A stretch of DNA of 9,435 nucleotides from an uncultured Collinsella sp. Lineage in GTDB: Bacteria; Actinomycetota; Coriobacteriia; Coriobacteriales; Coriobacteriaceae. The position numbers were made by a program, and so were the translations under genes. The DNA lies in assembly GCA_902463875.1 (NCBI GenBank), contig CABQHR010000059.1, forward strand, positions 1-9,435. The letters are read 5' to 3'. Below the pieces are notes generated by a model, which worked only from the letters and a program-made list of their open reading frames with translations, was not told the DNA's origin and did not search any database. Positions 1 through 8,400 of this stretch are shown here, one piece after another (position 1 is the stretch's first letter; each line of letters starts with the position of its first letter).

Positions 1-1288
1 CGGGAATACGCTTCACCTTGAGCTTGCGTACCAGATCACCGCGACACATCACATGCGTCGGCTCACGCAGAGCGCACAGGTCATCGAGCGGATTCTTGCG
101 CGTCACCAGGATATCGGCGGCCTTGCCGCACTCGATCGTACCGGTCTCGCCGCCCAGCCCCAGCAGCTCGGCGTTGACTTGCGTAGCCGTATGCAGCGCG
201 AAGGCGTTGCTCACACCGACATACTTGGCAAAATAGGCAACCTCACGCCACATGTCGTACTGCGTCACGAACGGGCAGCTTGAGTCCGTGCCCAGGCCCA
301 CCTTAATGCCAGCTTCCAGTGCGGCACGGGCGCTCTCGATGATGCCCGAGCACACGATGTCGCCGTTCTTCTTTTGTGTATCGGTCGAATGGGTCTTTTC
401 CGGGTCGAGCAATACAAACGGCAGCGCCGGGCTGATCGTGCAGGTCACGCTCGGCGCGCGTCCCTCGAGCTGTGTGCCCGCGGCGCCGCGATACAGCTCC
501 AGGATCTCGGGCGTCATCGGGGCACCGTGCTCGATCGTGTCGACCCCGGCCTCAAGCGCGGCCTTCACGCCCTCGGTGCTCTCGACATGAGCCATAACCG
601 GCAGACCCACCTCGTGCGCCGCCTTGCACGCCGCCGCGGCAACCTCCACCGGCATACGCAGCACGCCCGGCTCGCCCACCTCGGTCGCATCGAACACACC
701 GCCCGTTACGAACAGCTTAATGACATCGGCACCGCGCGCATACAGATCGCGCACCTGCTCGGCTGCCTCGACGAGGCTGTTGGCCACCTGGGCGAACAAG
801 CCCGCGCCATGGCCGCCCGGCACCGTGACGCCCGTTCCCGGCGCTACCAGGCGCGGACCCTGATACTTGCCGGCGTCGATAGCGTCGCGCACGGCAATGT
901 CGGCAAACAGCGGGTCGCCCGCGCCGCGCACTGTGGTCACGCCGCTTGCCAGCTGCTGCTGGGCACTGCCCTTGAGGATGCGGCGGACGATGGCACGGCC
1001 CACGGGATTATCGAGCTTCTTCATCAGCGCTCCCGCATCGCCGGCCGAGACAGGCTTGCCCGAGCCGCACAGGTGCACGTGCATATTGATGAGACCGGGC
1101 ACGAGATACGCACCACCCAGGTCGATAACCTCGGCACCTGCAGGCGCCTGCGCCACAGCACTCGGCCCCATCCAGGTGATGATGCCGCGCTCAACAGTCA
1201 CGGCCATATCGGGCTGCGGCTCCATATGCTCCGAACCATCCAGAATAGTCGCATTGATAAACAACGTGGAACGATCGGCAGATGCCAT
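1..1288 (-). CDS. Metal-dependent amidohydrolase (imidazolonepropionase/prolidase-like), 3' end cut by window
   Basis: The minus-strand frame from ATG at 1288 stays open to the window edge, giving 429 codons without a stop. The amidohydrolase-superfamily metal centre is visible in order: HxH (His70, His72) in VPGLINMHVHL, Lys191 in DVIKLFVTGG (the usual carboxylated bridging lysine), His234 in MAHVES, His254 in TIEHG and Asp335 in GLGTDSS. The C-terminal GKAADILV segment is the usual return to the small beta-sandwich domain. The family (COG1228-like) hydrolyses cyclic amides or Xaa-Pro/Xaa-Arg type dipeptides in the cytoplasm. Which substrate is used here cannot be read from sequence. At 429 residues it is close to family length, so only a few C-terminal residues are probably missing. 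The start is well supported: a GAGGGAGGAG ribosome-binding site (1295-1304) lies just upstream. No signal peptide is seen. It is separated from the upstream nuclease-like gene by 296 nt containing two palindromic repeats, so it probably has its own promoter. Confidence 0.9.
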   Translation of the reverse strand, partial: MASADRSTLFINATILDGSEHMEPQPDMAVTVERGIITWMGPSAVAQAPAGAEVIDLGGAYLVPGLINMHVHLCGSGKPVSAGDAGALMKKLDNPVGRAIVRRILKGSAQQQLASGVTTVRGAGDPLFADIAVRDAIDAGKYQGPRLVAPGTGVTVPGGHGAGLFAQVANSLVEAAEQVRDLYARGADVIKLFVTGGVFDATEVGEPGVLRMPVEVAAAACKAAHEVGLPVMAHVESTEGVKAALEAGVDTIEHGAPMTPEILELYRGAAGTQLEGRAPSVTCTISPALPFVLLDPEKTHSTDTQKKNGDIVCSGIIESARAALEAGIKVGLGTDSSCPFVTQYDMWREVAYFAKYVGVSNAFALHTATQVNAELLGLGGETGTIECGKAADILVTRKNPLDDLCALREPTHVMCRGDLVRKLKVKRIP

Positions 1289-1327
1289 ATCGAGCTCCTC
1301 CCTCACGATTAACTTGAACATTTGTCC

Positions 1328-1333
1328 ATTATC
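1328..1333 (-). promoter_or_regulatory. Possible -10 box for the amidohydrolase gene
   Basis: On the minus strand the hexamer GATAAT, preceded by GGT, lies 40 nt upstream of the amidohydrolase ATG, with the strong Shine-Dalgarno sequence in between. No good TTGACA-like box is visible at 16-18 nt upstream. This is a weak call, supported mainly by its position between the palindromic repeats and the start codon. Confidence 0.25.
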
Positions 1334-1435
1334 ACCTAGTCCCGCTGGATTGCTGCAGACGCATCGGTTAACGGAAGGAAGAGGGGATGTGGGGAGACGG
1401 AACACGTTGCAGTCCCACCCCAGCGACACCAGGGA

Positions 1436-1498
1436 AATGTCTCGATCTGTAACAGGTACAGGGTTATTAGGCCCCTTGATGTTACAGATCGAGACATT
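1436..1498. repeat. Palindromic element copy R1 (subtype A), perfect 19-bp arms
   Basis: Left arm 1436-1454 and right arm 1480-1498 are exact reverse complements over 19 bp (core GTCTCGATCTGTAAC), separated by 25 nt. The right arm is preceded by GAT and the element ends in ACATTC, features shared only with copy R3 (subtype A). It is the best-preserved copy, so it may be the youngest or the most constrained. It lies downstream of the nuclease-like gene and upstream of the amidohydrolase. The rest of 1305-1435 holds a possible promoter and a purine-rich stretch near 1373-1400 but no gene that I can see. Confidence 0.9.
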
Positions 1499-1519
1499 CG
1501 GTCGGCGTTTCACCGGCTT

Positions 1520-1576
1520 GTCTCGATCTGTAACAATTACGAGCTCAAACAGCCTCTAAACGTTACAGATCGAGAA
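1520..1576. repeat. Palindromic element copy R2 (subtype B)
   Basis: The arms 1521-1534 and 1562-1575 are perfect 14-bp reverse complements (TCTCGATCTGTAAC). The centre is 27 nt and ends in CTAAAC before the right arm, as in R4 and close to R5 (subtype B). The outermost right base has decayed: GAGAAA instead of GAGACA. Its left arm begins 81 bp after that of R1, with a unique 24-nt spacer between them. It ends only 8 nt before the stop codon of the nuclease-like gene at 1585, so it forms the 3' border of that gene. Confidence 0.88.
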
Positions 1577-1584
1577 AAAACCTC

Positions 1585-2655
1585 TCAGCGCCCATACCAC
1601 TGGCATCTCCACTCCTCAGCCAATTCAACCTGCCGAGGAATACCCGCCAACCTCATCTTCTCGACCAGCTTCCCCGGGTCTTTGAGCTCATCGAACGTAA
1701 ACCGAAGCACCTTGTGTCCGAGCATTGTCAGATGAGATTCCCGCTGACGCTCTGCCACGAATGGGTCAACCGACTCCCGACCCTCGCCGCTCTGCAAGGT
1801 GTACTTCCCCTTTCCGTCGAGCTCGCCAATCACGCACGTCCCGTCCTCGAGCCTCCAAAAATAATCAACCCGAAATACCTGATTCGAATCAAGCGGGTCG
1901 CGAAACTCCACCTGCAACTCTGGCACCGGAAAACCGTATGCAATAAAGAACGCCCGAAAGCGAGACTCGCCGCCATTCTCGGACAGCCCGTCCGCATACG
2001 ACGCGATCACCTGCGCTCTGCGATACCCTCGTCTGCCTTCACAATCGGCGCGGAGGCGCTCGCACAGGCCATCGCGCGATACGCCCTTTGCTCGCAACGC
2101 AGAATCGGCAATCGCCAACCCGTAGGAGAACGGCGCACGCAGCAAGCAATCCTCCACCGTGCGCCAAAACGACGTCACCCGCACGCCGCCGGCTTGTTCA
2201 AGCGCACCCGCCGCCTGCGGACGCAACAGCCGACATCCTGCACTCAGCGGCACCGAGCAACCTGTCTTAACAAGAAATCGCGGCCCGAGCAGATCATTCG
2301 GCACCTCCAGACCCCACAAAAGGGCCGCGTCGTAACCCCAAAACACCCAGTCCGGATGAAACTCCGCAAGCCCTTTGATGGCCCGCAGCGCTCGCTCCGT
2401 CGGCGTCAGCGCATCCCAATCATGTTGAAAGCAGAACAAATACGGCTCGGGTTCCGCGATATCGTCGGTTCCAACATGACGCCGCAGCCACATGAGCTCG
2501 GCATTGTCATGCGTTGCGAGCAGCGCACCTTGCTCGGTCGCCTCCGTGAGTCGCGCGAGCATCCTATTCCGCGCCAACGTGTTGCGAGTCGTATGCTTGT
2601 GCTTGAAAACGGTATTAGACACTTCCATCACCACCACATCGGACAAATGGACCAT
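1585..2655 (-). CDS. AbiEi-like antitoxin/regulator fused to a DUF559 PD-(D/E)XK nuclease-like domain
   Basis: Residue numbers count from a TTG at 2679, the longest possible start; the chosen ATG is codon 9 (2655). Residues 90-205 follow the layout of actinobacterial type IV AbiEi-family proteins: LTPTERALRAIKGLA, a tryptophan-rich FWGYDAALLWGLEVP segment, then GVRVTSFWRTVEDCLLR and an ADSALRAKGVSRDGL helix. Residues 236-345 match DUF559/Vsr-like restriction-endonuclease folds: Glu238 in GGESRFR, Asp272 in FRVDYFW, and Glu286-x-Asp288-x-Lys290 in GELDGKGKY, followed by HKVLRFTFDELKDP. All expected acidic and lysine positions are present, so catalysis is possible but unproven. GTG at 2661 is an alternative start. 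Family members are annotated as orphan antitoxin or defence-type proteins. No AbiEii nucleotidyltransferase toxin gene is adjacent. The gene sits inside an array of palindromic repeats, which cover most of its upstream region. Domain assignment is by eye. Confidence 0.8.
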   Translation of the reverse strand: MVHLSDVVVMEVSNTVFKHKHTTRNTLARNRMLARLTEATEQGALLATHDNAELMWLRRHVGTDDIAEPEPYLFCFQHDWDALTPTERALRAIKGLAEFHPDWVFWGYDAALLWGLEVPNDLLGPRFLVKTGCSVPLSAGCRLLRPQAAGALEQAGGVRVTSFWRTVEDCLLRAPFSYGLAIADSALRAKGVSRDGLCERLRADCEGRRGYRRAQVIASYADGLSENGGESRFRAFFIAYGFPVPELQVEFRDPLDSNQVFRVDYFWRLEDGTCVIGELDGKGKYTLQSGEGRESVDPFVAERQRESHLTMLGHKVLRFTFDELKDPGKLVEKMRLAGIPRQVELAEEWRCQWYGR

Positions 2656-2666
2656 CGTCACCGTTG

Positions 2667-2671
2667 CCTCC
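2667..2671 (-). promoter_or_regulatory. Shine-Dalgarno GGAGG deciding the start of the nuclease-like gene
   Basis: This GGAGG is the only good ribosome-binding sequence near the 5' end. It is 5 nt from GTG 2661 and 11 nt from ATG 2655. It lies downstream of the TTG at 2679, whose own upstream sequence is the palindrome arm of R3 and carries no ribosome-binding site. Starts at 2661 or 2655 are therefore preferred over 2679. Confidence 0.55.
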
Positions 2672-2678
2672 GCTGACA

Positions 2679-2741
2679 AATGTCTTGATCTGTAACAGGA
2701 AGACCGATTTTTGGCCTGTAGATGTTACTGATTGAGACATT
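2679..2741. repeat. Palindromic element copy R3 (subtype A)
   Basis: The 19-nt arms 2679-2697 and 2723-2741 match at 16 positions. Two of the three differences (T2686/G2734 and G2687/T2733) become wobble pairs in a plus-strand transcript; the third (T2691/T2729) is a true mismatch. GAT before the right arm and the ACATTC ending group it with R1. Its left arm abuts the 5' end of the nuclease-like gene, so that gene's leader transcript, if initiated upstream, would contain this hairpin. Confidence 0.88.
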
Positions 2742-2761
2742 CCCCCAGCCAGGTGCCAAAC

Positions 2762-2818
2762 GTCTCGATCTGTAACAGTTAGACGTTCTCCAGGCCCCTA
2801 AACGTTACAGATTTAGAC
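2762..2818. repeat. Palindromic element copy R4 (subtype B)
   Basis: Left arm GTCTCGATCTGTAAC (2762-2776) is the exact consensus. The right arm (2804-2818) differs from the perfect complement at two adjacent positions (T2813, T2814/A2815 context: ATTTAGAC for ATCGAGAC). The centre is 27 nt and ends CCCCTAAAC. It begins exactly 80 bp after R3, with a unique 23-nt spacer between. Confidence 0.88.
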
Positions 2819-2841
2819 AAACCAGCGGCGCCCAAGCATTC

Positions 2842-2898
2842 GTCTCGTTCTGTAACAGGTAGACCGGTTTTTTGTCCCCAAACGTTACAGATCGAGAC
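2842..2898. repeat. Palindromic element copy R5 (subtype B)
   Basis: Right arm 2884-2898 is the exact consensus GTTACAGATCGAGAC. Left arm 2842-2856 carries one change (GTCTCGTTC for GTCTCGATC). It begins exactly 80 bp after R4. The 27-nt centre holds a run of six T (2868-2873) and ends CCCCAAAC. It starts the array on the side of the 235-residue gene, whose stop codon is 40 nt away, and could act as its transcript-ending hairpin, although no U-run follows the stem in that direction. Confidence 0.88.
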
Positions 2899-2938
2899 AA
2901 AAAGGCAAAAGGCAGGGCAGGCGACAACTACCCATCCC

Positions 2939-3646
2939 CTACTCCCACTCCTGCTCGTAGATGTTGAGCGACCTTACGTACCGCCCCTGGGCGCCCATGA
3001 TGTCGCGGACCAGCCGCAAGAAGAAGCTGATACACGAGGTGTCAAAGCCGTCCTGCAGGTCCTCGGGATGCACCGCACCCGGCCCGTCGACCGCCGTGTC
3101 GTTCAGGTGCGCGATGTCATACAGGTAGAGCTGTCCCGCCGTAAGCCAGGCATCGTCGACGCAGGCGAGGCGCACCGCAATCGCGCCGTCGCTCCAATGC
3201 TCCTTCTGCACGATATGCGGGTCGTAGACATCAAAGCGATGATCGGTGCGCGTGTCCTTCAGCACGACCATGCCGGACGCAGGATCCTTGTCCAAAATGC
3301 CAAAGCGCGAGAAATACTGCGTGTCGCGTACCTGCTCGAGCCGCTTGAGCGAGGCAGGCGAAAGCGATGCCGGCGGCTCGTCAACATATAGCTCGAGCAG
3401 CGTTTTGCCATGGCGATAGGGGCGCTCGAAGAGCAGCCAATCGGTAAATGCCATGTTGTAGGCCATGATTTCGTTTTGCGAAGGCTCGGTGCAATAGCTG
3501 AGCCACGGGTCGACAATGATCTCGAACTGTTCGCGCGCCGGCTCCAGGAATTGAAACTTCCGCAGCATCCAAAAATGGGCCATGTCGGCAATATCGTTGC
3601 CGACGGCTTCGGCTAGCTGCGCTCGGTCTAAAGCGTGGTCAGTCAT
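2939..3646 (-). CDS. Conserved-looking hypothetical protein, 235 aa
   Basis: An intact frame runs from ATG 3646 to TAG 2939. The start is firm: GAGGAGGA lies 4-5 nt upstream (3651-3658) and the codon usage is that of its neighbours. The product looks soluble, with no signal peptide or membrane span. The N-terminal 65 residues look helical and are rich in aromatic residues (MAHFWMLRKFQF). Residues 67-87 hold the most motif-like stretch, FTDWLLFERPYRHGKTLLEL, followed by a segment that looks beta-rich at about 110-180 (YFSRFGILDKD, MVVLKDTRTDHRFDVYD). The FxxWLLFxxPxxxGKTLLELY pattern recalls uncharacterised proteins sometimes found with SEC-C motifs in Firmicutes and Actinobacteria, but no SEC-C cysteine motif is present here, and this likeness is from memory. 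No catalytic motif is recognised. It lies between the gltBD operon and the repeat-flanked nuclease-like gene and appears to be a separate transcription unit. Function unknown. Confidence 0.8.
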   Translation of the reverse strand: MTDHALDRAQLAEAVGNDIADMAHFWMLRKFQFLEPAREQFEIIVDPWLSYCTEPSQNEIMAYNMAFTDWLLFERPYRHGKTLLELYVDEPPASLSPASLKRLEQVRDTQYFSRFGILDKDPASGMVVLKDTRTDHRFDVYDPHIVQKEHWSDGAIAVRLACVDDAWLTAGQLYLYDIAHLNDTAVDGPGAVHPEDLQDGFDTSCISFFLRLVRDIMGAQGRYVRSLNIYEQEWE

Positions 3647-3941
3647 GGCATCCTCCTCAAACTGATGGACCTCAATTTGAGCTTACGAGGAGGGTGGGCA
3701 GCCACGACCAGCACGGGCAAAATAGGCCTCCGACTGCAAACCAGATGCTGACCAAACACCTGACGAAAAGCTTGACCGAAAATGCGCGCCGCGACAAAAC
3801 CGCAGGTAAACATAGACGGCCGACCCGCCCTTTTGAGCCAGATGCCCGCAGCCACCACAGAAACAACAGGTGACCACAGCCCAAGAAGTCGACAAATGAA
3901 CACCCGCACATCGACAAACGAGCAAATTGCTCGCAAAGAGT
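3647..3941. other. Intergenic leader region without a supported gene
   Basis: This stretch separates the gltBD terminator region from the 235-residue gene and should hold that gene's promoter, but I see no convincing -35/-10 pair. It contains a perfect 7-bp palindrome with a 1-nt centre, CGAGCAA-A-TTGCTCG (3919-3933), and the repeated words TCGACAAATG and TCGACAAACG upstream of it. Short frames on both strands here, up to 105 codons, have unconvincing composition (clusters of Cys, Arg and Trp) and no ribosome-binding site, so I do not call them. Confidence 0.6.
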
Positions 3942-3996
3942 GTCCCCAACGACTAGACAAAAAAGGCTAGTCATTGGGGACGTTCTTAAATGACTA
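3942..3996 (-). terminator. Overlapping hairpins after gltD, probable gltBD terminator
   Basis: Two hairpins share the segment 3968-3975. In the direction of gltD transcription, the first is TAGTCATT/AATGACTA (3996-3989 with 3975-3968, 13-nt loop), followed after three nucleotides by six U. This has the shape of a weak intrinsic terminator immediately after the gltD stop codon. The second pairs 3967-3981 with 3942-3956 (GTCCCCAAYGACTAG, 15 bp with one G-U wobble in the minus transcript) and has the U-run in its 10-nt loop. The two cannot form together. Termination is inferred from position and shape. Confidence 0.5.
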
Positions 3997-3998
3997 CT

Positions 3999-5480
<1,482 letters not shown>

Positions 5481-5485
5481 GGCAC

Positions 5486-8400
5486 TTACGCCTCCTTCTT
5501 GGTCGAAGCAACAGAGCTGGCAGCCACAGACGCAGCGCCAGCAGCACCGCCCGCCACATCAAAGCGATCGACATCCGCGGCGCTCGCGCGACCGGTCACA
5601 ATGTCAAACGCCAGCTCCTCGGCCTGCGCATGCGTCCTGCCGACGGCCTCGGCGGCGGCGACAATCGCCAGCACACGCTCGTACTCGGTCGGAATGACCT
5701 TCACAAAGTGCTTGCTCATCGTCTCAAAGCTGTAGAGCAGCTTGATGCCGCGCGGGCTCTGCGTCGCGTCCACGTGCTCCTGGATGAGCGCACGGACCTG
5801 CTCCAGCTCGCCGGCCGTCGGGGCCTTGAGCTCGACGCTCTCGTGGTTCACGCGGGCATCGAGCGTGCCGTACTGGTCAAAGACATAAGCCACGCCACCC
5901 GTCATGCCGGCAGCGAAGTTCTGCCCGACCTCGCCCAGGATGAGCGCCAGGCCACCCGTCATGTACTCGCAACCGTGGTTGCCGCAACCCTCGACCACCA
6001 CGGTGGCACCGGAGTTGCGTACGCCAAAGCGCTGGCCGGCCAGGCCGTTGATGAAGCCACGGCCGCTCGTGGCGCCAAAGAACGCAACGTTGCCCACGAT
6101 GATGTTTTCGTCGAACTTATAGGTCGCATGCGGGTTGGGGCGCACCGACACCTCGCCGCCCGAAAGGCCCTTGCCAAAGTAGTCGTTGGCGTCGCCGCAC
6201 ACGTTGAGCGTAATGCCGCGCGGCAGGAAGGCGCCAAAGCTCTGACCGGCCGATCCATCGCAATCGATGGTGATGGAGCCGGCGGGCAGGCCCTCGGGAT
6301 GTGCCTTGGTCACCGCGTTACCCAGGATGGTGCCCACGCAACGGTTGACGTTGGCGATATCAGCGCGGAAGCGAATCGGACGCAAGTGGGCACGGGCATC
6401 GGCCGTATAGGGCACGAACAGCGTGGAGTCGAGCGTCTTGTCGAGCTCGCTGTCCGCGGCCATCTGCGGCAGGAAGTGACGACCGTCGGCACCCGGAATG
6501 TGGGCACCGAACTCGCAGGTCGCGCTCGCCAGCACGGGCGACAGATCGAGCAGGTTGGCCTTACGGTTGCCCGGGACCTCGATCTGGCGCAAGCACTCGG
6601 GATGGCCGACCATCTCGTCGACGGTGCGGAAGCCCAGGCTCGCCATGACCTCGCGCAGCTGCTCGGCAACAAAGAGCATAAAGTGCTCAATGTGCTCGGG
6701 CTTGCCGCGGAAGCCGCGACGCAGGCGGCAGTTTTGCGTAGCGATGCCGGCCGGGCAGGTGTCCTGCTGGCAGTCGCGCTGCATGAGGCAGCCCATGGAG
6801 ATGAGCGGCATGGTCGCAAAGCCAAACTCCTCGGCGCCCAGCAAGCAGGCGACGGCAACGTCGGTGCCGTCCATGAGCTTGCCGTCGGCCTCGAGCACCA
6901 CACGCGAGCGCAGGCCGTTTTGCAGCAGCGTCTGTTGAGCCTCGGCAAGACCGAGCTCCAGCGGCAGACCGGCGTGCCAGATAGAGTCGCGCGCAGCGGC
7001 ACCCGAGCCGCCGTTGTGGCCGCTGATCAAGATCTTGTCGGCAGCACCCTTGGCCACACCGGTGGCGATGGTGCCGACGCCGGCCTCACTGACCAGCTTG
7101 ACCGACACGCGCGCGCCGGGGTTGGCGTTCTTAAGGTCGAAGATGAGCTCGGCCAGGTCCTCGATAGAGTAGATGTCGTGGTGCGGCGGAGGCGAGATCA
7201 GGCCGATGCCGGGCGTGGACTGACGGACCTCGGCAATCCAAGGGTAGACCTTCTTGCCGGGCAGGTGGCCGCCCTCGCCGGGCTTGGCGCCCTGGGCCAT
7301 CTTAATCTGAATCTCAAAGGCGCTGCACAGATAGCGGCTCGTCACGCCAAAGCGCGCACTTGCCACCTGCTTGATCGCGGAGTTCTTGGAGTCGCCGTTG
7401 GCCAGCGGGGTCTCGCGACGCGGGTCCTCGCCGCCCTCGCCCGAGTTGGAGCGCCCGTGCAGGCGATTCATGGCGATGGCCATGCACTCGTGCGCCTCTT
7501 TGCTGATGGAGCCGTACGACATGGCGCCGGTGTTAAAGCGGCGGACGATGTTGAGCGCGGGCTCGACCTCGTCGAGCGAAACCGGCGTGCGGCCGCTGGC
7601 ATCAAAGTCGAGCAAGTCGCGCAGGCGCACGGCACGGCCGGTACGGTGCAGACGGGCGCTGTACTCCTTAAAGGTGTCGTAGCTGTCCTCACGGCAGGCG
7701 GTCTGGAGCAGGTAGACGGTCTGAGGGTCGATCAGGTGATCCTCGCCGCCGAGCGGGCGCCACTTGGTCAGACCCAGCGTGGGCAGCTGATCGGGAGCCG
7801 GGCTCTTAAGGATAGCGAGCGCGGCGTCGTAGCGCTCGTTTTGCTCGCGCTCAACGTCCTCGACACCCATACCACCAACACGGCTCACCGTACCGGCAAA
7901 GTATGCGTTGACGAACTCCGGCGTAAAGCCCACGGCCTCGAAGATCTGCGCCGAATGGTAGCTCTGCACCGTGGAGATGCCCATCTTGGACATGATGGAG
8001 ACGATGCCGGCAGTCGCAGCCTTGTTGTAGTTGGCGATGCCCTGCTCGGCCGTCACGTCCAGGTCGCCGCGTGCCGCCAGATCGCGGATGCACGCGTGCG
8101 CGTTGTACGGATAGATGCCGCTCGCGGAGTAGCCCACCAGCGCCGCGAAGTCGTGCGGGGACACGGCGTCACCGCACTCCACCACGATATCGGCAAAGGT
8201 GCGCACGCCGGCACGGATCAGGTGGTTGTGCACGCAGCCCACAGCGAGCAGCGACGGCACGGGCACCTCGCCCGCAGCAGCGCGGTCGCTCAGCACCACG
8301 ATGTTCACGCCATCGCGAACCGCGGCCTCAACGTCCTCGGCAAGCTGTTTGAGTGCGGCCTGCAGCGCGCCCTCGCCGGCGTCACGGCGGTACACGGCAC

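Noticed and set aside
374..1312. Plus-strand frame of 312 codons
   Set aside because: It is antisense to the amidohydrolase, which has a complete set of metal-ligand motifs. Its composition is shadow-like (His/Arg-rich).
1714..2676. Plus-strand frame of 320 codons
   Set aside because: It is antisense to the nuclease-like gene, rich in Arg, His and Pro, with no ribosome-binding site or recognisable motif.
1436..2898. CRISPR array
   Set aside because: The repeats are about 57-bp imperfect palindromes with divergent centres and 23-24 nt spacers. There are only two and three copies per cluster, and no cas gene is nearby. The regularity is real but is not CRISPR architecture.
1436..2898. Conventional insertion sequence with terminal inverted repeats
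   Set aside because: The gene inside has no transposase motif, and each palindrome is self-complementary instead of being one half of a terminal pair. No target-site duplication is visible.
2842..2898. R5 as a classical rho-independent terminator of the 235-residue gene
   Set aside because: Position is suitable, but no U-run follows the stem on the minus strand, and the same element occurs at sites unrelated to gene ends.
3643..3960. Minus-strand 105-codon frame in the gap upstream of the 235-residue gene
   Set aside because: It has no ribosome-binding site, shows a Cys/Arg/Trp-rich composition, overlaps the next gene's Shine-Dalgarno and covers the terminator region. Overlapping frames in the other two phases are just as open.
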